64,000 bases of DNA from Isoptericola halotolerans (GCF_003003075.1 NZ_PVTX01000001.1:310001-374000); one strand, 5' to 3'. Shown: positions 50,641 to 59,856, counted from the stretch's first letter. The notes: generated by a model not told the origin, from the sequence alone. A program made the numbers and translations.

Positions 50641-51996
50641 TCAGACGGACTCGACGACGGCGGTGGCCCCGAGGCCGCCGGCGGCGCAGACGGAGATGAG
50701 GGCGCGGGCGGGCCTGCCCGTCTCGGCGGCACGCTGGGCGACGAGCTTGGCGGCCGTGGCGACGATCCGTCCACCGGTGGCGGCGAAGGGGTGCCCGGCG
50801 GCCAGCGACGACCCGTTGACGTTGATCTTGGCGCGGTCCACGGTGCCGAACGCGCCGGAGAGACCGAGCTCGTTCTTGCCGTAGTCGACGTCCTCCCACG
50901 CGGCGAGCGTGGTCAGCACCGTCGAGGCGAACGCCTCGTGGATCTCGAAGAAGTCGATGTCGTCGAGGGTGAGCCCGTTGCGGGCGAGGAGGCGGGGCAC
51001 GGCGTGCACCGGGGCCATGAGCAGGCCCTCGTGACCGTGCACGAAGTCCACGGCGGCGGTCTCGGCGTCGACGAACCGGGCGAGGACGGGCAGGTCGTGG
51101 GACTCGGCCCACTCGCGGGAGCCGAGGAGCACGGTGGAGGCGCCGTCGGTGAGCGGCGTGGAGTTGCCGGCGGTCATCGTCGGCGGTGTCTCGAGCGACC
51201 TGCCGAACACGGGCTTGAGGCTCGCGAGCTTCTCGATCGAGGTGTCCGCGCGGAGGTTGTCGTCGCGGGTCAGCCCGCGGAACGGGGTGACGAGGTCGTC
51301 GAAGAACCCGGCGTCCCACGCGGCGGCGAGGTGCTGGTGGCTGGCGAGCGCGATCTCGTCCTGCGCCTCGCGGGCGATGCCCCAGCGGGCGGTGGTGATC
51401 GCCTGGTGCTCGCCCATGGACAGCCCGGTGCGGGGCTCGTCCGTGGCGGGCGTCAGCGGCTTGAGGTCACCGGGACGGAGCGCGGCGAGCGCCTTGGCGC
51501 GGGCCTGCCAGGTCTTGGCGTGCTGGGCCTCGAGCAGTGCGCGGCGCAGGCCCTCGCTGACGGCGATCGGCGCGTCGGAGACGGTGTCGCTGCCGCCGGC
51601 GACGCCGGACTCGATCTGGCCGAGGCGGATCTTGTTGGCGACGTTGATGGTCGCCTCGAGGCCGGTCGCGCAGGCCTGCTGGAGGTCGAAGGCCGGCGTG
51701 GCGGGGGACAGCGAGGAGCCGAGCACCGACTCGCGGATCAGGTTGAAGTCGCGGGAGTGCTTGAGCACGGCCCCGCCGACGACCTCGCCGAGCCGTTCGC
51801 CCTGGAGGCCGAACCGGGCGACGAGTCCTTCGAGGGCGGCGGTGAACATCTCCTGGTTTGACGCGTCCGCGTACTTCTTCCCGGCGCGCGAGAAGGGGAT
51901 GCGGTTGCCGCCGACGACGACGGCGTCACGGACGGTCTGCGGCTGGGCGGCTGCGCCACCGGCCGCGGGGGCGCTGGTCTTCTGGCGAGTAGCCAC
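50641..51996 (-). CDS. acetyl-CoA acyltransferase (thiolase, FadI type)
   Basis: A 451-residue thiolase. The acyl-enzyme cysteine is in FDLQQACATGLEATIN, the NEAF-equivalent is FFEIHEAFASTV, the GHP block reads LAAGHPFAATGGRIV, and the second cysteine is in SVCAAGGLGATAVV. It resembles FadI/FadA thiolases that cleave 3-ketoacyl-CoA in beta-oxidation. It starts with GTG after AAGGAAG. A TetR gene lies divergent; its operator-like palindrome is in the 91-bp spacer. Confidence 0.93.
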   Translation of the reverse strand: MATRQKTSAPAAGGAAAQPQTVRDAVVVGGNRIPFSRAGKKYADASNQEMFTAALEGLVARFGLQGERLGEVVGGAVLKHSRDFNLIRESVLGSSLSPATPAFDLQQACATGLEATINVANKIRLGQIESGVAGGSDTVSDAPIAVSEGLRRALLEAQHAKTWQARAKALAALRPGDLKPLTPATDEPRTGLSMGEHQAITTARWGIAREAQDEIALASHQHLAAAWDAGFFDDLVTPFRGLTRDDNLRADTSIEKLASLKPVFGRSLETPPTMTAGNSTPLTDGASTVLLGSREWAESHDLPVLARFVDAETAAVDFVHGHEGLLMAPVHAVPRLLARNGLTLDDIDFFEIHEAFASTVLTTLAAWEDVDYGKNELGLSGAFGTVDRAKINVNGSSLAAGHPFAATGGRIVATAAKLVAQRAAETGRPARALISVCAAGGLGATAVVESV

Positions 51997-52022
51997 TGCG
52001 GTGCTTCCTTACACTCCGACGG

Positions 52023-52045
52023 GTACAGGTGGTACTCACAGTACC
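52023..52045. promoter_or_regulatory. palindromic operator between thiolase and TetR genes
   Basis: GGTACT-CAC-AGTACC (52031-52045) is a perfect palindrome, and the overlapping GTAC-N5-GTAC (52023-52035) repeats its half site. A GATACT -10-like box follows at about 52047. The site is well placed for a FadR-like TetR repressor to control both directions. Confidence 0.6.
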
Positions 52046-52087
52046 TGATACTCTGAGTTTCGTGAGACGAGTCGTGAGGGGTGACCG

Positions 52088-52813
52088 ATGACGGTCGCAG
52101 CACAGGGGACGCAGTCCCGCCCGAGGCCTGACGGCCGGTCGACCCGCTGGGACGATCATCGTGCCCAGCGGCGGACCTCGCTCGTGCGCGACGCCCGTCG
52201 GGCCATCCACGAGCTCGGCCCCGGCGCCTCCATGGACGAGATCGCGACCGCCGCCGGCACCTCCAAGTCGATCTTCTACCGGTACTTCGACGACAAGGCC
52301 GGGCTGCGGCTCGCCGTCGCCGAATCCGTCGTGGCGGGCATGCACCGGCGGCTCGCCGAGGCCGCCCACGAGGCGCCGACGCCGCACGCCGCCCTGCGGG
52401 CGATGGTGCGCGTCTACCTGCAGACCATCGAGGGCTCGCCCCACGTGTACTGGTTCGTCACCCGCACCGCCATCGGCGGCAACGTGCCCGACGACGGCGG
52501 GTCCGGCCGGGTGGAGGCGCTCGGCGCCTACCTGGACTCGGTCATCACGCTGGTCGCCGAGCCGGCCGCGCAGGCCGCCGGTGTCCCGGAGCCGACGGCG
52601 GCCGCCTGGGCGGCCGGTGCGGTCGGCTTCGTGCGAGGCACCGGCGAGTGGTGGCTCGGCCACACGCTCGCCGCGGGGCTCACGCGCGAGGAGCTCACGG
52701 ACCAGATCACCACCTGGCTGTGGAACGGACCCGTCGGGGTGCTGCACCACGGCGCCACCGGCCGGTCCGCGGAACCCACGGACACATCCACCACCGAGAA
52801 GCAGGAGCCCTGA
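52088..52813 (+). CDS. TetR-family regulator of fatty-acid degradation
   Basis: A 241-residue TetR protein. The N-terminal HTH reads SLVRDARRAIHELGPGASMDEIATAAGTSKSIFYRYFDDKAGL (shown as its recognisable parts), and the ligand domain contains RMVRVYLQTIEGSPHVYWFVTR-like segments. The ATG has GAGGGG upstream. Its stop overlaps the acyl-CoA oxidase start (TGATG). The gene's place between a thiolase-reductase-hydratase operon and an acyl-CoA oxidase suggests a repressor that senses acyl-CoA (inference). Confidence 0.88.
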   Translation: MTVAAQGTQSRPRPDGRSTRWDDHRAQRRTSLVRDARRAIHELGPGASMDEIATAAGTSKSIFYRYFDDKAGLRLAVAESVVAGMHRRLAEAAHEAPTPHAALRAMVRVYLQTIEGSPHVYWFVTRTAIGGNVPDDGGSGRVEALGAYLDSVITLVAEPAAQAAGVPEPTAAAWAAGAVGFVRGTGEWWLGHTLAAGLTREELTDQITTWLWNGPVGVLHHGATGRSAEPTDTSTTEKQEP

Positions 52814-54924
52814 TGACGACGACGTCCGACCGCCCCGCGGCCGACCACGCCAGCACCGCCTCCGCGAGCCGCCCCTCCGCGAGCGACGCGGAGGCCCGCA
52901 TCGATGTCGACGGCCTGACCCGGCTGCTGCTGGGCCGCTGGCCCGCCGAGCGTCGCGCGGCCCGAGACCGCTCCGCCGACCCGCGGTTCCACAAGGACGA
53001 GACGCTGACGCCGGCCGAGCACCGCGAGCGCACCCTCGAGCAGATGCGCGAGATGGTCGCCGACGACGACAAGATCACCTGGCTGGCGTTCCCCGAGCGC
53101 ATGGGCGGCCGGGACCAGCCCGGCGCGAACCTCGCCTGCTTCTCCGAGCTGGTCGCGGCCGACCCGTCGCTGCAGATCAAGGCCGGCGTCCAGTGGGGCC
53201 TGTTCGGTGCGGCGATCCTGCACCTGGGCACGCCCGAGCAGCAGGACCGTCTGCTCCCCGGCGCGATGGACCTGACCGTCCCGGGCGCCTTCGCCATGAC
53301 CGAGACGGGGCACGGCTCCGACGTCGCCTCCATCGGCACCACGGCGACGTACGACCCGGAGACCGAGGAGTTCGTGCTCGACACCCCGTTCCGCGGCGCG
53401 TGGAAGGACTACCTCGGCAACGCGGCCCAGCACGCCACCGCCGCCACGGTGTTCGCCCAGCTCATCACGAACGGTGTGGACCACGGCGTGCACTGCTTCT
53501 ACGTGCCGATCCGCGAGACGAACGCCGACGGCAGCGCCGGCGCGTTCCTCCCGGGCGTCGGTGGCGAGGACGACGGGCTCAAGGGCGGGCTCCGCGGCAT
53601 CGACAACGGGCGCCTGCACTTCAGCGGCGTGCGCGTCCCGCGCACCGACCTGCTGGCCCGCTACGGTTCCGTGGCCCCGGACGGTACCTACTCGTCGCCG
53701 ATCGACAGCCCCGGGCGTCGCTTCTTCACCATGCTGGGGTCGCTCGTGCAGGGCCGCGTCTCGCTCGACGGCTCGGCCGTCAACGCGGCCAAGATCGGGC
53801 TCGCCATCGCCGTGAAGTACGGCGCCGAGCGGCGGCAGTTCGCCGGCCCCGGCGTCGACGAGATGGTGGTCCTGGACTACGCGACGCACCGCCGCCGCCT
53901 GTTCCCGCGGATCGCGGAGGCGTACGCCGGGCACTTCGCGAACGAACGCCTCCTCGACCTGTTCGACGACGTCTTCTCCGGCGAGCACGACACCCCGGAG
54001 AACCGTGAGGACCTGGAGACGACGGCGGCGGCCCTGAAGTCGACGTCGACGGCGTTCGCGCTCGACACGCTGCAGGAGTGCCGCGAGGCGTGCGGCGGCG
54101 CCGGGTTCCTCACCGAGAACCGCATCACGTCGCTGCGTGCCGACCTCGACGTGTACGCCACGTTCGAGGGCGACAACACGGTGCTGGCGCAGCTCGTCGC
54201 CAAGCGGCTGGTCGGCGACTACGGCCGCGAGCTCAAGGGCGCCACGAAGACGCCGGCGGGCATGGCCCGGTTCGTCGTCGAGCGGGCCACGGACGCCGCG
54301 CTGCACCGGACCGGCCTGCGCCGGGTGACGCAGGCGATCGCCGACGTCGGCGACCCGCGCCGGGCGGCCGGGCACCTGCGCGACGCCGAGACCCAGCGCG
54401 AGCTGCTCGCCGACCGGGTGGCGACGATGGTCGAAGACGTGGCCCTGGCGCTGCGGCCCGCGCAGAAGGCCGCTCCTGCTGAGGCGGCGCGGATCCTGGA
54501 CCAGAACCAGGTGGCGCTCGTCGAGGCGGCGAAGGCGCACGCCGACCTGCTGCGCTGGGAGGCGTTCACCGACGCCCTGCCCTCGATCGAGGACGCCCAC
54601 ACGCGTCGCGTGATGACGTGGGTGCGGGACGTCTTCGGGCTCACCGTCATCGAGCGCAACCTCACCTGGTACCTGCTGCACGGCCGGCTCTCCGACCAGC
54701 GCGCCCGCACGGTGACCGCGTACGTCGACCGGCTGCTGCTGCGCCTGCGCCCGCACGCCGTGGACCTGGTCGACGGCTGGGGGTTCGGCCAGGAGCACCT
54801 GCGCGCGAAGATCGCCTCGGGGGCGGAGGCCGAGCGGCAGGCCGAGGCCCGCGCGTACTACGCGGCCCGGCGCGCGAGCGGCGAGGCGCCGGTGAGCGAG
54901 AAGTCCCTGAAGAAGAAGCGCTGA
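52813..54924 (+). CDS. acyl-CoA oxidase / dehydrogenase family protein
   Basis: A 703-residue flavoenzyme of acyl-CoA oxidase type, longer than the about 400-residue dehydrogenases. GAFAMTETGHGSDVASIGTTATYDPETEEFVLDTP is the FAD/substrate middle domain, the catalytic glutamate region reads LQECREACGGAGFLTENRI, and ATFEGDNTVLAQLVAK is the oxidase-type DNT block. An ACOX C-terminal domain completes it. It catalyses the first step of beta-oxidation, probably with oxygen as acceptor. The ATG overlaps the TetR stop. Confidence 0.92.
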   Translation: MTTTSDRPAADHASTASASRPSASDAEARIDVDGLTRLLLGRWPAERRAARDRSADPRFHKDETLTPAEHRERTLEQMREMVADDDKITWLAFPERMGGRDQPGANLACFSELVAADPSLQIKAGVQWGLFGAAILHLGTPEQQDRLLPGAMDLTVPGAFAMTETGHGSDVASIGTTATYDPETEEFVLDTPFRGAWKDYLGNAAQHATAATVFAQLITNGVDHGVHCFYVPIRETNADGSAGAFLPGVGGEDDGLKGGLRGIDNGRLHFSGVRVPRTDLLARYGSVAPDGTYSSPIDSPGRRFFTMLGSLVQGRVSLDGSAVNAAKIGLAIAVKYGAERRQFAGPGVDEMVVLDYATHRRRLFPRIAEAYAGHFANERLLDLFDDVFSGEHDTPENREDLETTAAALKSTSTAFALDTLQECREACGGAGFLTENRITSLRADLDVYATFEGDNTVLAQLVAKRLVGDYGRELKGATKTPAGMARFVVERATDAALHRTGLRRVTQAIADVGDPRRAAGHLRDAETQRELLADRVATMVEDVALALRPAQKAAPAEAARILDQNQVALVEAAKAHADLLRWEAFTDALPSIEDAHTRRVMTWVRDVFGLTVIERNLTWYLLHGRLSDQRARTVTAYVDRLLLRLRPHAVDLVDGWGFGQEHLRAKIASGAEAERQAEARAYYAARRASGEAPVSEKSLKKKR

Positions 54925-54930
54925 GCCACC

Positions 54931-54961
54931 GGCGGAGCGGCCCCTCGCGGGCTGCTCCGCC
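54931..54961. terminator. terminator hairpin after the acyl-CoA oxidase gene
   Basis: Arms 54931-54943 and 54949-54961 pair over 13 bp with one mismatch and a 5-base loop. It starts 7 bases after the oxidase stop and ends 6 bases before the stop of the convergent small membrane gene. Confidence 0.65.
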
Positions 54962-54966
54962 CGCCC

Positions 54967-55308
54967 TCAGGCGGCGACCGGGGCGGGTCGCCCGACGACG
55001 GCGCCAGCCGGCTCGCGCTCGGGCGCTGCGGGGTAGGCGAGCGGGTCGTCCGCAGCCACCGCGCCCTCGCCGGCCGTCGTCTCCTCGGGCTCGGCGGCGG
55101 TCTCCCGCAGGGGCAGCCCCAGCGTGACCGTGGCCGGCCGTGCCGGGGTGCGCGGGGGCGGTGTCAGCATCGCGACAGCGAGGGTCCCGACGGCTCCCGC
55201 GGTGATCGCCAGCAGCACCAGCACCGTCCATCCGAACGCGATCGCCGAGCCGAGGAGCAAGCCGTCGCCGACGGCGACGGCGCTCCCCACGAGCAGCACC
55301 CGTCTCAT
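54967..55308 (-). CDS. small membrane protein of unknown function
   Basis: A 113-residue protein with two hydrophobic helices (about 4-22 and 26-48, VLVLLAITAGAVGTLAVAML) and a proline/glutamate-rich cytoplasmic tail. The ATG has a GGAGGT ribosome site. I do not recognise a family. The 154 bp upstream, up to the DUF1851 stop, hold no other gene. Confidence 0.65.
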   Translation of the reverse strand: MRRVLLVGSAVAVGDGLLLGSAIAFGWTVLVLLAITAGAVGTLAVAMLTPPPRTPARPATVTLGLPLRETAAEPEETTAGEGAVAADDPLAYPAAPEREPAGAVVGRPAPVAA

Positions 55309-55462
55309 GACCTACCTCCACGGTCCGCCTCATCCGTGCCACTCCAGGACACGACAGATGAGCCCCCGCCGCATCCGCAGGGGCGCTCCAGCAGGTCACA
55401 ACTCGGTACCGACCGCGACCGAACCTCTCGGCCACCTCAGGACGGTGTGAAGATCGGGCCCT

Positions 55463-55936
55463 TCAGGAGTGGGCGTGGCGCCCGGCGAGGCTGTGCCCCA
55501 GCAGCAGCGGCGACGGCTCCGGTCGGGCCTGGCGGTGCACCTCGCCGGCGAGCCGCAGAGCCAGCTCGAACCGGACCGGCACGACGGAGTCGGCGCTGAA
55601 CCGGCCGCCGAGGCGGGGGTGCGGCATGAACGTCAGCACCTCGTCGTGCTGCGGGATCACGCCGTGCCGTGCCGCCTCGATGACGAGGTCCTCGAGCAGG
55701 ATGTCGGTGCGACCGTCGGGGGACTCGAGCTCGGCCGTGAGCTCGACGGCGGTCGGCCAGCGCAGCTCCAGCGTGCCCTCCACCGTGTCCAGGAACCACC
55801 ACCCCTCGAGCGACTCGAGGAACACGTCCCCGAAGAGGGAGGCGAAGCGCGGCGTCTTGCCGTGGATGCCGAGCCACGTCCAGGACGCCAGCCCGTAACG
55901 GAAGGCACCGGGGGTGAATGGTCGGAGGAGTTCCAC
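55463..55936 (-). CDS. DUF1851/GAD-like domain protein
   Basis: About 157 residues. FGDVFLESLEGWWFLDTVEGTLELRWPTA and HDEVLTFMPHPRLGGRFSADSVVPV match the DUF1851 family, related to immunity proteins of the Tdi1/GAD type. No toxin gene is visible next to it, so an immunity role is uncertain. GTG at 55936 is chosen because a TTTGAT box ends 6 bases before it; GTG at 56008 would add 24 residues unlike the family and has no ribosome site. Confidence 0.65.
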   Translation of the reverse strand: MELLRPFTPGAFRYGLASWTWLGIHGKTPRFASLFGDVFLESLEGWWFLDTVEGTLELRWPTAVELTAELESPDGRTDILLEDLVIEAARHGVIPQHDEVLTFMPHPRLGGRFSADSVVPVRFELALRLAGEVHRQARPEPSPLLLGHSLAGRHAHS

Positions 55937-55942
55937 GAGCGC

Positions 55943-55948
55943 ATCAAA
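55943..55948 (-). promoter_or_regulatory. possible -10 box for leaderless DUF1851 gene
   Basis: TTTGAT on the minus strand ends 6 bases before the GTG at 55936. It supports the shorter start. Confidence 0.4.
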
Positions 55949-56090
55949 GCACGGTGTCGGACCGAGGCAAACCCCGGCCGCCTCTGAACAAGATGTGACC
56001 GGCTTCACGGGGACGGGTCACGTGGTCCAAGGGTTGTTCAAGTCCAGGCCGGGACGGAACCCGGGCCGGGCGCAGCGCGTTGTCCCGGGC

Positions 56091-56720
56091 ATGACCACGC
56101 TCCACCTCTCCACCGAGCCACGGCCTGGCACCGGGCCGGACGGCGCCGCGCCGCACGGCGTCGACCTGGGTTCCGTCGCGCTCAGCGCCGGCGCCACGCT
56201 CGCCTGGTACGCGGTGCCCGACGTCGTCCGCCCCCGCTGGGCCCGCGTGCTCGTCAAGACGACCGTGCTCGTGGCCGGCGTCGGGCTCGCCCTCGCCGTG
56301 ACGCGCGAGGGCGCGGAGGCGCGCGCCGCCGTCCGCGAGGTCCGCGACCTGCGCGACCGGCTGCGTGCCGTCGCCGACGCCCCCGGGGGCGACGATCCGG
56401 GTGCCGACGACGGTCACGATCAGGATCTCGATCTCGACCTCGACCTCGACGACGATCCGTCGGGCGTCCCCGACGACGACCCGGCGGAGAGGACCACCGG
56501 ACCCGGCCGGGCCGTCGTCGCCGGTGTCGCCGTCACGGCCGGACTGGCGCTCGCCGGGAGCCTCGCCGTCCTGGGGGAGCGGTGGGCCTACCGCGTCGGC
56601 GAGCGCCTGCGCGCACGCGGGGTCCGTGCCCCGCACACGAGGGTCGGCCTCGTCCTCGGCGCCGCCGCGGCAGGACTCGCGGCGGTCGAGGGTCCGTTCA
56701 GCGCAGAGCGATCCAGATGA
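56091..56720 (+). CDS. membrane protein with aspartate-rich linker
   Basis: A 209-residue protein. Helices at about 23-43 and 50-70 and a third at about 142-165 are hydrophobic. Between them lies an acidic linker of DLDLDLDLDDDPSG type. The C-terminal GERWAYRVGERLRARGVRAPHTRVGLVLGAAAAGLAA is conserved-looking. No function is recognised. Its last 23 bp overlap the 3' end of crtEb on the other strand. Confidence 0.65.
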   Translation: MTTLHLSTEPRPGTGPDGAAPHGVDLGSVALSAGATLAWYAVPDVVRPRWARVLVKTTVLVAGVGLALAVTREGAEARAAVREVRDLRDRLRAVADAPGGDDPGADDGHDQDLDLDLDLDDDPSGVPDDDPAERTTGPGRAVVAGVAVTAGLALAGSLAVLGERWAYRVGERLRARGVRAPHTRVGLVLGAAAAGLAAVEGPFSAERSR

Positions 56721-57594
56721 GCAGCTGCGTGACCAGGAACCCGGTGACGATGTTGAGCCACAGGAACCGGCTCCAGCCGGCGTGCGCCTGCTCGCAGTCG
56801 GCATCGGCCAGGTTCCGGAACGGCGCGATGCTCACCACGTACGGCACGGCGAGCAGTGCCGCGAGCATCCCCGGCCAGCCGGTGGCGATGAGGACCAGCC
56901 CGCCCACCACGTAGCAGGCCATGGCGGCGCGGACGGTCCGGGCCGCCCCGAGCCAGGTAGCGACCGAACCGATGCCGACGGCACGGTCCGCCTCGACGTC
57001 CTGGACCGCGCCGAAGGCCTGCGACGCCATGCCCCAGCAGAAGAAGCCGATCAGCGCCGCCAGCACCGGTCCGGTGAACGCACCGTCCGCCAGGGCGATC
57101 CCGAAGACCGCCGGGCTGACGAAGTGGGTGCTCGAGGTGGCCGAGTCCAGCACCGGGCGCTCCTTGAAGCGCAGGCGCGGTGCCGAATAAGCGACCACGG
57201 CGAACACGCTCACGGCGAGCACCGCCGTCGACGTCGGGTCGCCCACCGCGACGAGGTAGACGAGGAACGGCACGTTGGTCGCCACCGCCGCCCACACCGT
57301 GACCCGGTGCCAGCGGCGCGAGAGCACGACCCCCTCGATGCCGCCCTTGCGAGGGTTGCGCAGGTCGGACTCGTAGTCCCAGACGTCGTTGAGCCCGTAC
57401 ATCAGCAGGTTGTAGGGCACCAGGAAGTAGAGGGCGCCGAGGACGAGCTCGGTGACACCGGTGTCCGCGATGCCGCCCGCCATGACGAAGGCGGCGGCGA
57501 ACGGGTAGGCGGTGTTGATCCAGCTCACCGGGCGCGACGACCCGACGATCTGGCGCAGCGCGGTCGAGGTCCGGTGCTGGGTGGCGGCGGTCAC
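56698..57594 (-). CDS. crtEb: UbiA-family lycopene elongase (C50 carotenoid)
   Basis: A 298-residue membrane prenyltransferase of the UbiA superfamily. The first aspartate-rich motif is N69-DVWDYESD-77 in MYGLNDVWDYESDLRNPRKGG, and the second is GAVQDVEADRAVGIGS. About eight helices are visible. In the C50 pathway CrtEb adds a C5 isoprene unit to each end of lycopene, giving flavuxanthin-like products. It is the last gene of the operon and is coupled to crtYf by GTGA. The context with split cyclase genes supports CrtEb over UbiA or menaquinone enzymes. Confidence 0.9.
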   Translation of the reverse strand: MTAATQHRTSTALRQIVGSSRPVSWINTAYPFAAAFVMAGGIADTGVTELVLGALYFLVPYNLLMYGLNDVWDYESDLRNPRKGGIEGVVLSRRWHRVTVWAAVATNVPFLVYLVAVGDPTSTAVLAVSVFAVVAYSAPRLRFKERPVLDSATSSTHFVSPAVFGIALADGAFTGPVLAALIGFFCWGMASQAFGAVQDVEADRAVGIGSVATWLGAARTVRAAMACYVVGGLVLIATGWPGMLAALLAVPYVVSIAPFRNLADADCEQAHAGWSRFLWLNIVTGFLVTQLLIWIALR

Positions 57595-57902
57595 GGGGTG
57601 CTCTCCTTCGGTGCGGCCAGTGCCCACAGTCCGGGCAGCAGGAGCGCGGCGACGACCGGCCAGGCCAGGTCCTCGACGGGTGCCAGCCAGATCACCGGGC
57701 CCAGCAGCTCGTCCTCACCGTAGCGGAAGAGGTCGGCGGCGATCATGAGGCTGTCGAAGACGATGGTCAGGACGATCAGGACGGCGGCGGTCAGCGCGAC
57801 GGTGGCCCACCACCGCGCACCCAGCCCGCGTACCACCGCGGCGACGACGGCGACCGCCAGGGCCCCGGCCGTGACCAGGACGGCGAGCAGCGCGTAGGTC
57901 AT
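57591..57902 (-). CDS. crtYf: carotenoid epsilon/gamma-cyclase subunit CrtYf-like
   Basis: A 103-residue membrane protein with three helices, one half of the heterodimeric C50 carotenoid cyclase. The motif VIWLAPVEDLAWPVVAAL carries the conserved P-x-E-D/E signature of lycopene cyclase domains. It overlaps crtYe (ATGA) and crtEb (GTGA). By operon order it corresponds to crtYf of Corynebacterium glutamicum. The final product (decaprenoxanthin, sarcinaxanthin or another C50) cannot be read from sequence. Confidence 0.88.
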   Translation of the reverse strand: MTYALLAVLVTAGALAVAVVAAVVRGLGARWWATVALTAAVLIVLTIVFDSLMIAADLFRYGEDELLGPVIWLAPVEDLAWPVVAALLLPGLWALAAPKESTP

Positions 57903-58249
57903 CGGGTCCCCCCTCGTGCGCGGCGGGCGCGCGCGGCGGCCCACCGCGCCGTCAGCCCGTGCAGCACCAGTGTGACGTAGCAGAGGAACAGGATGAAGAA
58001 CAGCTCCTCGAGCGGGAGGTGCGGGGCGAGCTCGATCCCGGTCATGGCGCCGCCGCCGCGTTCGTAGTAGTCGGCGCCGATCGCCACGACGTCCCAGGCG
58101 AGGAACACGGCGGTGCCCGTCAGCAGGACGGCGGCACCGCGCACCGGGTGCGCCGAGAACAGCAGCAGCCGGGCGCGGTGGTCGATCAGGGCCATGCACC
58201 CCAGCGCGCCCAGCAGCAGCCCGAGGTAGACGAGGTCCGTCCAGCTCAC
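57899..58249 (-). CDS. crtYe: carotenoid cyclase subunit CrtYe-like
   Basis: A 116-residue membrane protein with three helices. LAPHLPLEELFFILFLCYVTLVLHG contains the PLEE signature of lycopene cyclase domain proteins. With CrtYf it should form the heterodimeric enzyme that cyclises the ends of the C50 precursor. It starts with GTG overlapping the crtI stop by 4 bp. Confidence 0.88.
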   Translation of the reverse strand: MSWTDLVYLGLLLGALGCMALIDHRARLLLFSAHPVRGAAVLLTGTAVFLAWDVVAIGADYYERGGGAMTGIELAPHLPLEELFFILFLCYVTLVLHGLTARWAAARARRARGGTR

Positions 58250-59856
58250 GGCACCTCCGCCGCGCGTGTGGCGTCGGGACGGGGCCGGGAGAGGGGCAGG
58301 GGACCGCTGCTCGTGTCGCCGCGCAGCCGCTTGAGCACCAGCTCGGCGCTGATGAGGCACATGGGCAGCCCGATGCCGGGGACGGTGGAACCGCCCGCGT
58401 AGAGCAGGCCGCCGACGTGGCGCGAACGGTTGCCGGCACGGAACATGGCGCTCTGGCGCAGGGTGTGCGCCGGGCCGAGCATCCCCCCGGACCACGAGGA
58501 CAGGTCGGTGGCGAAGTCCCCGGGCCCGACGGTGCGGCGCACCGTGATGCGGTCGCGCAGGTCCGGCACGTCCGCCCACGCGGCCACCCGGTCGATCGCT
58601 GCGTCGGCCACCTGCTCGACCGTCGCGTCCCCGGCACCGTCGATCCCGCCGCGGCCGATGGCGGGGTCGGCCGGGACGGGTACGAGCACGAACAGGTTCT
58701 CGTCGCCGGCCGGCGCGACGGTCGGGTCGGTGCGCGACGGGGCGCACACGTACAGCGACGCCGGGTCGGGCACCCGTCCGGCGGCGATGTCACCGAAGTT
58801 CCGGTGCCAGTCGGCGGTGAAGAACAGCGAGTGGTGGGCCAGCTCGGGGAGCCGGCCGCGCACCCCCAGCATCGCCAGGACGCCGCCCGGGCCCGGGTCG
58901 CGCCGGTCCCACCAGCGTTGCGGGAACGTCTGCAGGGAGGCCGGCAGCAGCTCGGTCTCGACGTGGTGCAGGTCGGCGGCCCCGACGACGACCTCCGCGC
59001 CGACCTGGTGCGACGTGCCCTCCGGGTCCGTCCACCGCACCCCGGTGACGTGGGCGCGGGCGCGGCGCGGGCCCGGTGCCGTGCCCGGGCCGGACGCCGT
59101 CGTGATCTCCGTGACGCGGGCGCCGGTGGTCACGCGGGCACCGGCCCGCTCGGCCAGGCGTGCGACCGCGGCGACGAGCGCGTGGAAGCCGCCCTGGGGG
59201 TAGCGCACGCCTCCGTCCAGGTCGAGCGCGCTCATCAGGTGGTACATGCTGGGCGCGCGGTCCGGCGAGGAGCCGAGGAACACGGCCGGGTACCCGAGCA
59301 CCTGACGCAGCCGGACGTCGTCGAAGGAACCGGCGACGAACGACTCGAGCGAGCGGCCCAGGAGCGTCCCGAGGCGGGGCAGGCGGGTCAGCACCTCCCG
59401 CGTCGCGAGGCCGCGCCACGACGCGAAGGTCGTGTACAGGAAGTGCCGCACCGCCATGTCGTAGGTGTCGTGCGCCGAGTCGAGGTAGCGCTCCAGCCGT
59501 GCCCCGGCGCCGGGTTCGACGGCCTCGAAGGCGGCCACGTTGCGCGCCCGGACCCGGTCGACGTCCAGCGGGCCGGCGTGCCCCTCGAAGAACACCCGGT
59601 AGGCCGGGTCGAGCGCGTGCAGGTCCAGCTCCGCCTCCGCGGAGGAGCCCATGAGCCGGAACCAGTGGTCGAACACCTCGGGCATCAGGTACCAGGAGGG
59701 GCCGGTGTCGAACCGGAAGCCGCCCGCCTCCCAGGAGCCGGCACGCCCGCCGACGGCGTCGTGCCGCTCGAGGACCTCGACGTCGTGCCCCTCGCGCGCC
59801 AGCAGCCCGGCGGTCGCCAGACCGGCGATCCCGCCGCCGACCACGACGACCCTCAC
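58246..59856 (-). CDS. crtI: phytoene desaturase
   Basis: A 536-residue FAD-dependent desaturase/isomerase. The dinucleotide fold begins at residue 2 (RVVVVGGGIAGLATAGLLA...), ERHDAVGGRAGSW is the second FAD motif, and the C-terminal LYAGGSTVPGIGLPMCLISAELV is the CrtI-type signature. It converts phytoene to lycopene in four desaturations. The GTG start overlaps the crtB stop (GTGA). The C-terminus has a proline/arginine tail. Confidence 0.95.
   Translation of the reverse strand: MRVVVVGGGIAGLATAGLLAREGHDVEVLERHDAVGGRAGSWEAGGFRFDTGPSWYLMPEVFDHWFRLMGSSAEAELDLHALDPAYRVFFEGHAGPLDVDRVRARNVAAFEAVEPGAGARLERYLDSAHDTYDMAVRHFLYTTFASWRGLATREVLTRLPRLGTLLGRSLESFVAGSFDDVRLRQVLGYPAVFLGSSPDRAPSMYHLMSALDLDGGVRYPQGGFHALVAAVARLAERAGARVTTGARVTEITTASGPGTAPGPRRARAHVTGVRWTDPEGTSHQVGAEVVVGAADLHHVETELLPASLQTFPQRWWDRRDPGPGGVLAMLGVRGRLPELAHHSLFFTADWHRNFGDIAAGRVPDPASLYVCAPSRTDPTVAPAGDENLFVLVPVPADPAIGRGGIDGAGDATVEQVADAAIDRVAAWADVPDLRDRITVRRTVGPGDFATDLSSWSGGMLGPAHTLRQSAMFRAGNRSRHVGGLLYAGGSTVPGIGLPMCLISAELVLKRLRGDTSSGPLPLSRPRPDATRAAEVP

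Noticed and set aside
55463-55936. Toxin-immunity pair around the DUF1851 protein
   Set aside because: Neighbours are small membrane proteins without toxin domains, so an immunity function is not supported here.
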